Assembly: GCA_035566435.1 (NCBI GenBank)
Contig: DATMRF010000117.1
Coordinates: 124,001 to 188,000 of the forward strand
Source of the DNA: DATMRF01 sp035566435
GTDB taxonomy: Bacteria > Verrucomicrobiota > Verrucomicrobiia > Limisphaerales > UBA8199
DNA length: 64,000 nucleotides
Direction: 5' to 3'
Below the pieces are notes generated by a model. The model had not been told where the DNA came from. It saw only the letters and a list, made by a program, of their open reading frames with translations, and did not search any database. Positions within the stretch are counted from its first letter, which is position 1. Every line of letters begins with the position of its first letter. Below are positions 33,505 to 42,851 of the stretch, in pieces. The translations under genes were made by a program, and so were the position numbers.

Positions 33505-34118
33505 GCCGTCATTTTAAGCTGGCGGTCAAGCTATTGACACGGCTACACAGGTAGGCGCATGCGCAGGACAAGACCACAACGGAAATAAAATTGTAAGTAT
33601 GGCTCACCTTGTCGTCGATCCCCGGGCCGTCCTCGCTCGCAAGCAGACCGGCACTGGTGTAACCGAAGCGTATCGTTCCGACAGCGTGCAGCATGTTCGT
33701 AAGACGCCCAGTAGCCTCTAGCGCGCACTAAGAGGCCGAGACAATCGGCTGACCATGAGGCTTGTGTCAATAGTTTTGACCCCTATCCGGCTTCCACGAA
33801 TTTGCACTAAACGTGCGGCTCTCAGCCCCCAAAGGGCAAAAAGGAAAACCGAGGGACGAACCTGCGGCAATTCAGTTCACAGCTCGGCCTGGAGTGCCAG
33901 CGGAAGTGGCACCAGCGGAAGTGGCAATTGACACTTTTCTCTCCATCCGACAGGATGCGGTTGGAATGAGTTCCTGTGAAGATCAATTCCCCCAATTTTG
34001 CGCAACAAAAATAAATCAGAGGCGGCATAACGGAAATGTTTCTCGATGACGCAGGCACTCGTCGGCGGTCCCGGTTCCCTGAAACCCAAACGCATAATAA
34101 AACGAGCGGAGGCAAAAT
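33505..34118. other. Gene-free interval upstream of the SPFH gene
   Basis: 614 bp without a supported gene. It holds a REP-like end TGTCAATAGTTTTGACCCCT (33765-33784), a short tandem duplication of CCAGCGGAAGTGGCA near 33897-33926, and the promoter/leader of the SPFH gene with GGAGG 7 bp before ATG 34119. Confidence 0.65.
33765..33786 (-). repeat. REP-like sequence related to 45271-45295
   Basis: On the minus strand ATAGGGGTCAAAACTATTGA followed by CA. The copy at 45271 reads ATAGGGGTC then GGTGAT then AACTATTGACA. The latter abuts a RAYT transposase remnant. Confidence 0.6.
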
Positions 34119-35984
34119 ATGACTGACCTACTGACCGGTAAAGTTCTGGCGACCGGAATTCTGATTGGCGCCCTCCTTCTTCTCATCGTCTGCTATAAGC
34201 TGATACTTCGGATTTTCGGGGTGATTATCATTCCGAAAAACACTATCGGCATAGTGAATAAGAAGTTCGTCCTTTTCGGCTCAAACAAGACGCTCCCGGA
34301 CGGCGAGATTATCGCCCTCAAAGGCGAAGCCGGCATTCAGGCCGACACTCTGCCGCCTGGCATCCATTTCTGGCGCTGGCCATGGCAATATGGCGTCCAG
34401 AGCCAGGAATTTGTTACGATAAGCCAAGGCAAAATCGGCGTGGTCGAAGCACGGGGCGGCAAGCCGCTGAGCAACGGCCGCGTTCTCGCTAAAAAGGTCG
34501 AGAGCGATTCGTTCCAGAATGTGCGCTTGTTCCTGCAAAACGGCGGCGAACGCGGTCCGCAGATCGCCATCATCCCGCCCGGAACCTACCGCATCAACAC
34601 TGCCTTCTTCGGGGTTAACCCGGCCGCGGTCGTGCAGCTTGAAGACAACACAATCGGTGTCGTCACCACTCAGGATGGAAAGCCATTGCCGACCGGCGAA
34701 ATTGCCGGCAAAGAGATCCCGGCACACAACATGTTCCAGGATGGTGAGGCGTTCATCCAGAACGGTGGTCACAAGGGCCTGCAGGAGCAAGTGCTTCTGG
34801 CCGGACGATACTTCCTCAACCCGAACTTCGCTACCGTCGAGATCAAGCCGATGACGGAAGTGCCGATCGCCCACGTGGGCGTCGTCATCTCGTACGTCGG
34901 CGAGGCCGGAGCGGACGTGACCGGCGTCGAGTTCAAGCACGGCAACATGGTGAAAAAGGGCGAGAAGGGCGTCTGGGTCGAGCCTCTCGATCCCGGCAAG
35001 TATCCGATCAACCCCTATACCAACAAAGTCGAGTGCGTGCCTACGGCCAACGTTGTGCTCAATTGGGCGACCGGAAAGACCGAGGCACACAAGCTCGATG
35101 AGAACCTGTGCACGATCAAGGTCCGTTCGTCGGACGGCTTCACGTTCAACCTGGACGTGAGCCAGATCATCCATATCCCGCGAAACGATGCTCCCAAGGT
35201 TATCGCCCGCTTCGGAAGCGTGGTCAATCTGGTCAGCCAGGTGCTGGAGCCGACCATCGGCAATTACTTCCGCAATGCGGCCCAGGGATCAGATGTCATC
35301 AGCTTCCTCAAAGAGCGGCAATCTCGGCAGAAAGATGCGAGAGACGCCATCTCAAAAGCCCTCGAGGAATATAACGTCGGCGCCGTGGACACCCTCATCG
35401 GCGATATCACGCCGCCGGAGTCGTTGATGAAGACTCTCACCGATCGCAAGATCGCCGAGCAGGAGACGGTGACTTTCGAGACCCAGCGCAAGGCCCAGGA
35501 GATTCGCCAGCAGCTCCAGCAGGCTACGGCGATGGCAGATACGCAGGCCAAAGTCGTGGATTCCGAGCGGAGTGTGACTATCGCCGAATTCCAGGCCAAG
35601 GCCGCGGTCAAGCAGGCCGAGGGTCTAGCCCAGGCAAAGACCGTCCAAGCCACTGCTGATGCCATGGTCGTGAAGACCGTCGGCGAAGCTGAAGCTACGA
35701 AGGTCAAAGCGATCGGCACCGCCGAAGCCGACGTGATCAAGCTGAAGATTAGCTCCATGGAAGCCGGAAACTACGCGAGCGTTCAAGTTGCACAGGCATT
35801 GGCCGGCAGCAAGATTCCGATAGTGCCCAGCATTATGGTAAGCGGCTCTGCCGGCAACGGACAGGGTGGCACGTTAGTGGATGTGCTTCTGGCCAACATG
35901 TTAACAGGGCAATTGAAGGAGAAGTCTGCGAGTCCGGCAGCGACTCCAGAGACCTCCGTTTCTGCTGTGCCGTCTCGGCAATAG
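34119..35984 (+). CDS. SPFH/flotillin-like membrane protein
   Basis: 621 residues. One N-terminal membrane helix (GILIGALLLLIVCYKLIL), then a prohibitin-homology region (IPKNTIGIVNKKFVLFG, IPPGTYRINTAFFG, VEPLDPGKYPINPY), a long Glu/Ala/Gln-rich coiled coil at about 430-560, and a Gly/Ser-rich tail. The coiled coil has many AEA/KAE repeats, as in flotillins. Such proteins oligomerise as membrane cages or lipid microdomains. GGAGG 7 bp upstream supports the start. A 16-bp perfect palindrome follows 36 bp after the stop. Confidence 0.9.
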   Translation: MTDLLTGKVLATGILIGALLLLIVCYKLILRIFGVIIIPKNTIGIVNKKFVLFGSNKTLPDGEIIALKGEAGIQADTLPPGIHFWRWPWQYGVQSQEFVTISQGKIGVVEARGGKPLSNGRVLAKKVESDSFQNVRLFLQNGGERGPQIAIIPPGTYRINTAFFGVNPAAVVQLEDNTIGVVTTQDGKPLPTGEIAGKEIPAHNMFQDGEAFIQNGGHKGLQEQVLLAGRYFLNPNFATVEIKPMTEVPIAHVGVVISYVGEAGADVTGVEFKHGNMVKKGEKGVWVEPLDPGKYPINPYTNKVECVPTANVVLNWATGKTEAHKLDENLCTIKVRSSDGFTFNLDVSQIIHIPRNDAPKVIARFGSVVNLVSQVLEPTIGNYFRNAAQGSDVISFLKERQSRQKDARDAISKALEEYNVGAVDTLIGDITPPESLMKTLTDRKIAEQETVTFETQRKAQEIRQQLQQATAMADTQAKVVDSERSVTIAEFQAKAAVKQAEGLAQAKTVQATADAMVVKTVGEAEATKVKAIGTAEADVIKLKISSMEAGNYASVQVAQALAGSKIPIVPSIMVSGSAGNGQGGTLVDVLLANMLTGQLKEKSASPAATPETSVSAVPSRQ

Positions 35985-36020
35985 TACTGTCTGAGCTCGT
36001 CAAACCGCCCCGACTTGCCG

Positions 36021-36036
36021 GAGTATAGCTATACTC
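36021..36036. promoter_or_regulatory. Perfect 16-bp palindrome GAGTATAGCTATACTC
   Basis: Perfect dyad with no spacer, 36 bp after the SPFH stop. It may be an operator for a downstream promoter or part of transcription termination; no T-run follows. Confidence 0.5.
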
Positions 36037-36298
36037 TCCTACCGAGAGGAATCCGGAATTAAGCTTTGCACAGGTGCTGAGGATCTCATGCTTTGAGCCT
36101 TTGGTCAAACTATTTCATTCGACCGGTGTAGTCAAGATTCGGCGTCAACCCTCTACTCGGTCCGCGAAAATAGACGAAATCCACCAAATGAGGCTGGCGT
36201 TCGTGTAGCTCGTGTATCACCCGCGCAGCGTCAAGTACATGTCGCGCGCCAAAAACCAAATTCCTATCAGTTTCAGATCAGATCGTTTTGATTTATAT

Positions 36299-36328
36299 GG
36301 GGGAAATCCCCCGATTGATTTTTCGGGG
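36299..36328 (+). promoter_or_regulatory. Mutually exclusive hairpins (attenuator-like)
   Basis: GGGGG (36299-36303) can pair with CCCCC (36308-36312), and CCCCGA (36309-36314) can instead pair with TCGGGG (36323-36328). The shared C-run makes the two stems exclusive. It lies 14 bp before the weak ORF at 36343. Confidence 0.35.
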
Positions 36329-36749
36329 CTCGGCTTCATCGTATGCTTGTCTTTATGTTCACTCGTGAAGTAATTAGAGCAATCTTAGGCAACGCAGACC
36401 GAAGCGACTTTCACCACTTCGTAATCCCGGGACTCCACGTAAATCGCACAGCGGAAGCCGAGCGTGACGTGCTGGGCGGAGCAATGGTTGTCATTTTGAC
36501 GGCGGTGGTGGTTCTTGTGATGCGTCTCATTCTGGCAAATTGATTTAGCCGCGTTCGCCCTTATTCCACCTTCGGCCATCCTCTCCCAGGCAGCCTTTGT
36601 GGGGGGGCGGTATAGTCGTGGACGTGCCGAGTTACACCGGCTCGCAATAGACAGTTCTCAACAAGTTTTCCCGCGTGGGTTGGCGGTGGCGGCTGTCTGC
36701 CATGTGTAACGGTCGGCCCAGGCGAGAAGGTTGCGAAAGTGTTGTGCCC

Positions 36750-37067
36750 GTGAAAAACAAAACCGCAGTTACGAAGTTAACCCAATCCCCCGCACCGCTA
36801 GCGATTGAAGCGGGGCAGCGTGTGCAGGAATATGAGTTCGACGACTACCCCATCCTCGGGTTTTGTAAACAGATCTTGGGCTTTACCGTGTCCGGTCGGT
36901 TAGCCCACTCCGATGGCAGGTCCACCAGGGCGGTGACCCTAAAGCGTTCGGTCGAACTGTTAGCCAAGTGGGAACTCCACGGGACATGGGAAACCGAGCC
37001 GGACGCGGGTTGGGATGCTGAAGCCAGGGTAAAGTGGCTGCGGATGGTCGCGGCCGCCATCGGATAA
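36750..37067 (+). CDS. Hypothetical small protein
   Basis: 105 residues from GTG 36750; an upstream in-frame ATG at 36702 is possible. Acidic and Trp-containing C-terminal half (VELLAKWELHGTWETEPDAG, EARVKWLRMV). Normal amino-acid composition but no family recognised and no clear SD sequence, so the call is weak. Confidence 0.35.
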   Translation: MKNKTAVTKLTQSPAPLAIEAGQRVQEYEFDDYPILGFCKQILGFTVSGRLAHSDGRSTRAVTLKRSVELLAKWELHGTWETEPDAGWDAEARVKWLRMVAAAIG

Positions 37068-37091
37068 CTAAACTGTGAACGACCCTAAAGT

Positions 37092-37209
37092 AAAGAGGTC
37101 AGTTGCGCAGATTTCCATAGTTAATGTCGGGCGGTTCTGAGTCAGTCCGAATTGGGCGCCATTCCACCGCCCAAAGGACAATCCGTGAATCTGTGCAACT
37201 GACCCCTTC
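37092..37209. repeat. REP-like nested inverted repeat
   Basis: 37092-37114 and 37187-37209 are inverted copies matching at 19 of 23 positions (core GGTCAGTTG, CAGATT). Inside, GGGCGGT (37129-37135) and ACCGCCC (37165-37171 region) form a second inverted pair. Located just after the 3' end of the acyltransferase gene. Confidence 0.7.
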
Positions 37210-37231
37210 ACGGCGAGCAAGCCTGCCCAAT

Positions 37232-38368
37232 TCACAGCTTGAAAAATATCTTGTGGCGATAAAGAAACCAAAGGAGCAACCATTCGACTCCAACGAACCC
37301 GAGGGGTAGAACCAATGGCTGGAATACCCCGGCGTGGTCGATTACCCCTTGCAGGAGCAGTTTGGCGATTCGGTCGAAATTCACGATACCAGATAACAGG
37401 TAGATGGTGATCGCGTTCATGCCGATCACCACGAAGAAAAAAGCCCACCGCCGATATCCTTTCACATCGATCACCCAATAAAACAGCGCCACCAGCAACA
37501 GGCTCCAGCCACAGGCATAGGTGACATAGGAACTGCTCCAGACGACCCGCTTGATCATGGGAAACGAAAAACTCCAGAGATACGCGAGGATCACGCTGGC
37601 AAGACCAAGGAGGGCGAGGCCGACCGCCTTCTGGTCGCCGGAGCGATTTGAGCGCAACCAATGCCCCGCCAACGACCCCCACAAAATGATGCAGATCCCG
37701 GAGGGGGTCGAAGTCGGACCTTCGTTCCAGAGATCTCCGGAAATGAAGTGCCGGTCGATGAAAGATGCCAGACTGCCTTGTTCAGTGAAGACACCGGCCC
37801 CGTAGCCAGGCACCGGGATGAGGAGGGAGGCCAGCCAATAGCAAACCAGATATCCGCCCACAATCCCGGCCCTCGTGCGCCAAGTGGTGTGCAGGACCAC
37901 CAGTGCCGCGAAGAAGTAGCAAAGACCAATGTGCGCCAACACCCCTCCGAGGAAGGGAGGGCGCGTGAAGGTGAGCAGCCCTCCGGGGATTGAGCCCAAA
38001 ACGATTAAAAGCAGCGACCTCGCGAGGCAATGGAGATATAGCTTGCCTCGGCCTTGGCTCCGTTCTTGTCGGCGGACCAGGGAAAAGGGCAAAACAACTC
38101 CAATGATAAAAAGAAAGAGTGGATAAATCAGGTCTTCGAAATGAAAACCCTCCCAGTGAACATGCTTCAACTGCTCCCGCAAGGTGAGGGTGAACCGATT
38201 TGGCTGCACTTTGGCCAACGCGGCGAACACTTCGCCGCCGCCAACGATCCAAAACATATCGAATCCCCGTAGCGCATCAATGGACACCAGCCTGGCCGTG
38301 GAAGGAGTGGATGGCTTGGCTTCTACGGTTGAGGTCCCCTGCTCAGGCAGATCCGGGGATGTGAGCAT
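37232..38368 (-). CDS. Membrane acyltransferase, HGSNAT/DUF5009-like
   Basis: 378 residues. RLVSIDALRGFDMFWIVGGGE is the signature of the heparan-alpha-glucosaminide N-acetyltransferase-like family. About ten predicted membrane helices, e.g. FLFIIGVVLPFSLV, YFFAALVVLHTTW and MNAITIYLLSGIVNF. The HWEGFHFEDLIYPLFLF segment contains the His-x-x-x-x-(H/F)-x-D region thought to bind acetyl donor and acceptor. Likely acetylates a sugar outside or at the membrane; substrate unknown. Confidence 0.85.
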   Translation of the reverse strand: MLTSPDLPEQGTSTVEAKPSTPSTARLVSIDALRGFDMFWIVGGGEVFAALAKVQPNRFTLTLREQLKHVHWEGFHFEDLIYPLFLFIIGVVLPFSLVRRQERSQGRGKLYLHCLARSLLLIVLGSIPGGLLTFTRPPFLGGVLAHIGLCYFFAALVVLHTTWRTRAGIVGGYLVCYWLASLLIPVPGYGAGVFTEQGSLASFIDRHFISGDLWNEGPTSTPSGICIILWGSLAGHWLRSNRSGDQKAVGLALLGLASVILAYLWSFSFPMIKRVVWSSSYVTYACGWSLLLVALFYWVIDVKGYRRWAFFFVVIGMNAITIYLLSGIVNFDRIAKLLLQGVIDHAGVFQPLVLPLGFVGVEWLLLWFLYRHKIFFKL

Positions 38369-38439
38369 GCGTTGGACACTAAGGGTTGCTCAGTCCATTG
38401 CGCAAGCTCAAGATCCCAACGGCTTTCTGCTCATAGAGG

Positions 38440-38612
38440 GGTCACCCATTAGGGCGGGGTCAAGGGTGGCGGGGATGAGATGGTTCCTGGGCACCTACAC
38501 CAGCCGGTTTAACCGGCGGCACGAGGAATTTCGCCACCTGGTCAGCGGGCGGTATAGAGCCCTGGTAGTGGATGGCACCGGCAGCGGCTACCTGAAAACC
38601 GTCTGCTATTAA
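38440..38612 (+). pseudogene. Fragment of a RAYT (REP-associated tyrosine transposase) N-terminal/middle region
   Basis: The reading frame gives VAGMRWFLGTYTSRFNRR then HEEFRHLVSGRYRALVVD and GSGYLKTVCY before a stop. This is the RAYT segment that normally continues into YVHLNPVRA carrying the catalytic Tyr region; the fragment breaks just there. The upstream frame from 38184 is not RAYT-like. A dead remnant with no C-terminal half next to it. Confidence 0.7.
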
Positions 38613-38860
38613 TCAGCGCACAACAAACGTAGTGCCGGGGCATTTGTTTGTCGATAAGGAGGCATGGCAAAAATCAAAAAATTCGGCCATTAGTGCCCTC
38701 GACGCCAAAGGGCTGCCTCGGATATTAGCGACTATAAAGGCATGTCTAGGGCGGAGCGCCCTGGCCCGTTCGGTTCGGCCTTAAGCACCGGCGAAGCATC
38801 GAACCCCGGCAGTTTCGCCTTCACCGAGGTCATGAACGCATCTACGGAGCCGGTCTTAAA

Positions 38861-38889
38861 TGAGACGGGTCATGAGACAGGTCAGACCC
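38861..38889. repeat. 12-bp tandem REP-like unit
   Basis: TGAGACGGGTCA and TGAGACAGGTCA in direct repeat followed by GACCC, giving partial dyad symmetry, of the kind found in RAYT-linked REPs. Near the RAYT fragment. Confidence 0.55.
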
Positions 38890-39002
38890 CGAGCATGAAC
38901 CAGAACAGAGCAGCGGTGGCCCCCCTCTCCTGAGGGAGAGGGCCGGGGTGGGCGGACTTTAAACACCTACACCGGTTCATGGGAAGATGCCCAGCTTGCG
39001 GA

Positions 39003-42000
39003 TTACCTTTCGCCCGCCTTCTGCAGAGTTACGCCGTCCTTGCTTAGCGTGATCTTTCGCGCGCCTGCAGGCACTTCGAAAATATTCGTCGTTCCGCCTG
39101 GCCAACGCACCCAAAGCCCGGTGAGCGGTTCGGGGGTGGCGAGCACCTGGGTGGCTGCATCTTGCGACCAGTAACCGCCTCCGGCGCTGATCTCGCGCAC
39201 CGGGCCGCTGCGGCTGCCGAACCTGGCCCGGATCTGCGTGCCAGCACCGTCCGGGTTGCCCCGTGGCCCGGACACATGCACCCGGAGGCCAGGTTTGGCG
39301 GAGGTGTTGTGGAACAAGCGCGTCTCCGCGCCATTTTGGCCGACCGCAAGGTCGACTCGCCCGTCTTCATCAAAATCGCAAACAGCAGCCCCACGGCCTT
39401 CTCCGTAAACGGTCAGGCCGCTGACCTGGCCTGGGACAGTTTCAAAATGACCGTGTCCATCGCCACGGAGCAGCACCCCTCGACCGGCGTCACAACGCAC
39501 CGCTTGCGGCTGAACACCAAAAAAGTTTTGAGCCAGGAACAAGTCTTCATTGCCGTCGCCGTCGAAATCCGCAACGCAGATTCCGAACGCCGGCGAGAGC
39601 TGCGCTTCCCGAGGCAGAACCACGGGCTCAAATTTTCCCCGGTGATTCAGGAAAACGGTCGAGGCCAGCCACGGCGCAGCCAGTTTTGAAGCTGAGCTGT
39701 ATTGGTCACCGAGCACGTCCGCAACTGCGGCGTTATCGTACGCGGCATAGGTTTGAAATTTGGCGCTGACAAAAGGCAATCCCAGCTCCATTGCTGGTTT
39801 GGCGCGTATCGGAACGACTTTGCCGAGTTCCGAGTCGTACTCGGCTTCAATGACATCGACCCCGTGGCTGCCGGTAAAGTCGCCCCAAAACACCAGCGGC
39901 ACGCCCGGTCGGTCCTCCCCCTTGTAATCCGCAATCAATGCTGGCCGCTCGTAACCGTCGGGCCCGCCGTTCAGGCCCCAGTTCGAGGCCGCGATATCCA
40001 GCAAACCGTCTCCGTCGAAATCTCCGACGGTGACGCCGTGCCACCAACCGACGTAGGAATCGAGTCCCAACTCTGCGGTGGCTTCACGGAGGCGGCCATG
40101 TTCGTTTAAGAACACGCGAATCGGTCCCCACTCGCAGGCCAAAACCAGGTCCGGCCAGCCATCTCCGTTTAAATCCGCGAAGATCGCTCCGCTAACCAGC
40201 CCGAGATTGGCCAGTTGCATCGTGTTTGTCAGATCCAACACGTACTGGCCATTCTGGTTTTCGAACAGCAACGAAGTAGCCGGCGCCGGCCATTTGCCGG
40301 GAACGCACCTGCCGCCGACAAACAGATCGAGCCGCCCGGTCCCATGCACGTCCGCCAGCGCCAGCGGACCCGAACTGGATTCCTGCCCGGCAAAGGAGTC
40401 CGACACCGTCCCGGACTTTAGATCATAGATGCGCAGCATCGGGCCGGTAGAGTGGCCATCCTCGTAATTGCTTGACCCCACCAGGACCACCGGATTTTGG
40501 CCGTTGCCCGCAGCGCCCACGGCGCCAGTCTGGTCTCGGCCCACTCCCGCCGATACCGAGGGATTATCGACCGCGGTGAAACCACCATTGCCATCATTGC
40601 GAAACACCGCGATCCGGCCGCCCTTGCCGCTGCCAATGATCAAATCTTCGTGCCCGTCGCGATCGAAATCGAACCAGGAGATCCCGGGTCCAAGCTGGCT
40701 AAGTTTGCGCGGCAATAAAGGTTGCCGAACTAAATCATCAAAGGGGTCATCATGATGAGAATGGTGCAGGCGCGAGCTGAGATCCTCAAACAGAGGTTTG
40801 GCTGGCGGTGCCTCGCTCGCTCCCGAACCGTGGAGCTGGGACGCGCTCTCGGCAATCTCGTACAAATAGTCCGGGCTTGGATTCTCCACGACGCTTTCGG
40901 TTCCTGAGCGCCAGTGCACTTTCAACTGCAGGTGAATGGCATTGGGCATCGGTGTCGAGTCAGGGTGAGACTGGGACCAACGGCTGCGCAGCGCCTGAGT
41001 CACGTCGGCGGCGAACACGCGCATCGGTTCATCGCTGCTGAGATAACGCCCGCCCGCGCACATTTCCTGGCTTTGAACGAATTTGACAGTGGCCGCGCTC
41101 GGTGGAGATTTTGGAGGGACGAGCTCCCGCGAGTCCCCTTCATTTTCCGTCTGATGACCCACCTCGGCAATGAGTTCAACCCTCGCTCCAATCCCGTGCG
41201 TGTTGGGAGAATTGCCTTTCAATCGGACCGCAATCCGCGGGGCGGAGCTGTTGTTCCGATAGATTCCGGCGACGCCGTTGAGGTTGTTGACCACCACGTC
41301 CAGGTCGCCGTCATTGTCCAGATCACCAAATGCCATGCCCTGAGTGACGCCAGGTTGGTTGAAACCCCAGGCAGCGGCCGCGTCTTCGAAGGTTAAATCA
41401 CCTCGATTGCGAAACGCCTGCTTAGGCTGGGTCATTCGAGGATAAAGCAGCAGCTTCTGCGGCACTTTCTCGCGCGGCCACGGGCCCTTGGCGCGAATCC
41501 GCGCCTCGGCATCCAGGTCCTGGGTATCGAATTCATGACTGGTCGTACACAGCAGATCTTCGTAGCCGTCTAGGTCCACATCGAGAAAGGCGCCCAGCCA
41601 CGTCCATTCCGTGGCCGGCAGCCCCGCGTACGGCGCGATATCGGCAAAGGTATTATCCCCGCGATTCAATTGCAGCGCGTTGCGATCAAACTGCGGACGA
41701 TCTTCGTAAACTCCCACCGCGGGGAGATACGGAGCTGTTTCTGCCAATTGCAGCAAGCGCCGCGAATGTCTGGGGCTGAGCATGTCGGCCACGAACAAAT
41801 CAAAATGACCATCCCGGTTGATGTCGGCCACATCCACGCACATGGAAAACGACGGTGTGTGGCGAAACATCAGCCCCGGCGCGGCGCGAAAATTTCCATG
41901 TCCGTCATTGAGCCAGATCCGATCTTCGGTCTGAAAATCGTTGCAGATATATAGGTCAGGGTAGCCGTCACCGTTCAAATCGCGGCACACAACCGTCAGC

Positions 42001-42851
42001 CCCCAATCCAAGGGAGCTTTCGACAACGCCTGGCCATGCTCGTCTCGGAACCGGCCGTCGGTCCACGAGACCGGGGTGAAGTGACCGTGGCCGTCATTGA
42101 GGTAAAGCACGTCCGGCTCGCCGAGTTCGAGCACGTGGCCGTCTGGCGTCATTTCGAGCCGGTCACGGTCTTCTGGACGCACCATCATTTTCTCCCCCCT
42201 CTGGAGGATCAGGTAGCCGGTGGTCCGCACAGTTTCGGCACGGTAATTGGCCACGTACAAATCCAGGGCACCGTCACCATCGATATCCGCCAACGCCAGG
42301 GTCGTGGCGCCGTATTTGCGAAGCAGCCCGCTGTTCTTTGACTCAGTGAAATGCCCCCTGCCGTCGTTGATGAAAAGCCGCGTGCCCGTTCCGATCCCGT
42401 TGACGAGCAGGTCCAGGTGTCCATCCCCGTCCACATCCACCAAGGCCGCGCCAGTTGAATATTGACCGTCGCAAGCGACGCCGGCTTGCTCGGTCACATC
42501 CTCGAAACGCCAGTTGCCGAGGTTGTGGTAAAGGACATTGTGGTTGTCCAAACCGCAGAGATAGATGTCGCAAAGACCGTCGCCATCGACATCGCCCAGC
42601 GCCACACCCGCCCCATTGAGCCGAATCTGGTTTTCCGCCGCCCGCGCATCGCTCAGAACATTGGTGAAGTGAACGCCCGTTTCGCTCGGCGGCAGCAGAG
42701 TGAATCCGGGTTTGCCCCCGGACGGCACCGGCAATGCAGCGCGCCGGCCATAAGGCTCGGCTTCCCATCGTAAATCCGCAGCCACGAGTGAAGCGGCGCC
42801 GAAGATCAGAGCCGAACAGAAAACGGAGCGCATCAGCCTAAGCGACATCAT
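39003..42851 (-). CDS. Tandem CRTAC1-type protein (FG-GAP + ASPIC/UnbV, two modules)
   Basis: 1282 residues from ATG 42851, which overlaps the upstream gene's stop as TGATG. Signal peptide SVFCSALIFGAASLVA. FG-GAP/VCBS motifs (VALGDVDGDGLCDIYL, ADIDGDGALDLYVANYR, VCRDLNGDGYPDLYI and many more) occur throughout, with Ca-binding DxDGDG loops. An ASPIC/UnbV-like domain sits in the middle (PRIAVRLKGNSPNTHGIGAR) and again at the C-terminus (LWVRWPGGTTNIFEVPAG), so the protein looks like a fused double CRTAC1. Beta-propeller, extracellular. About twice the length of ordinary family members. Confidence 0.87.
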   Translation of the reverse strand: MMSLRLMRSVFCSALIFGAASLVAADLRWEAEPYGRRAALPVPSGGKPGFTLLPPSETGVHFTNVLSDARAAENQIRLNGAGVALGDVDGDGLCDIYLCGLDNHNVLYHNLGNWRFEDVTEQAGVACDGQYSTGAALVDVDGDGHLDLLVNGIGTGTRLFINDGRGHFTESKNSGLLRKYGATTLALADIDGDGALDLYVANYRAETVRTTGYLILQRGEKMMVRPEDRDRLEMTPDGHVLELGEPDVLYLNDGHGHFTPVSWTDGRFRDEHGQALSKAPLDWGLTVVCRDLNGDGYPDLYICNDFQTEDRIWLNDGHGNFRAAPGLMFRHTPSFSMCVDVADINRDGHFDLFVADMLSPRHSRRLLQLAETAPYLPAVGVYEDRPQFDRNALQLNRGDNTFADIAPYAGLPATEWTWLGAFLDVDLDGYEDLLCTTSHEFDTQDLDAEARIRAKGPWPREKVPQKLLLYPRMTQPKQAFRNRGDLTFEDAAAAWGFNQPGVTQGMAFGDLDNDGDLDVVVNNLNGVAGIYRNNSSAPRIAVRLKGNSPNTHGIGARVELIAEVGHQTENEGDSRELVPPKSPPSAATVKFVQSQEMCAGGRYLSSDEPMRVFAADVTQALRSRWSQSHPDSTPMPNAIHLQLKVHWRSGTESVVENPSPDYLYEIAESASQLHGSGASEAPPAKPLFEDLSSRLHHSHHDDPFDDLVRQPLLPRKLSQLGPGISWFDFDRDGHEDLIIGSGKGGRIAVFRNDGNGGFTAVDNPSVSAGVGRDQTGAVGAAGNGQNPVVLVGSSNYEDGHSTGPMLRIYDLKSGTVSDSFAGQESSSGPLALADVHGTGRLDLFVGGRCVPGKWPAPATSLLFENQNGQYVLDLTNTMQLANLGLVSGAIFADLNGDGWPDLVLACEWGPIRVFLNEHGRLREATAELGLDSYVGWWHGVTVGDFDGDGLLDIAASNWGLNGGPDGYERPALIADYKGEDRPGVPLVFWGDFTGSHGVDVIEAEYDSELGKVVPIRAKPAMELGLPFVSAKFQTYAAYDNAAVADVLGDQYSSASKLAAPWLASTVFLNHRGKFEPVVLPREAQLSPAFGICVADFDGDGNEDLFLAQNFFGVQPQAVRCDAGRGVLLRGDGHGHFETVPGQVSGLTVYGEGRGAAVCDFDEDGRVDLAVGQNGAETRLFHNTSAKPGLRVHVSGPRGNPDGAGTQIRARFGSRSGPVREISAGGGYWSQDAATQVLATPEPLTGLWVRWPGGTTNIFEVPAGARKITLSKDGVTLQKAGER

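Larger units (their letters stand above)
35985..37231. other. Mostly non-coding interval with palindromes and two weak ORFs
   Basis: 1.25 kb between the SPFH and acyltransferase genes. It contains GAGTATAGCTATACTC (36021-36036), competing hairpins at 36299-36328, a small ORF at 36343-36543 with one membrane helix (66 residues, low confidence), a possible ORF at 36750-37067, and a REP-like inverted repeat at 37092-37209. Confidence 0.6.
38369..39002. other. Transposase debris and REP-like interval
   Basis: 634 bp: the RAYT fragment (38440-38612), then no gene; a 12-bp tandem (TGAGACGGGTCA, TGAGACAGGTCA, GAC) at 38861-38887 with GGGTC...GACCC symmetry, and further GC-rich sequence up to the CRTAC1 stop. 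Confidence 0.6.
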
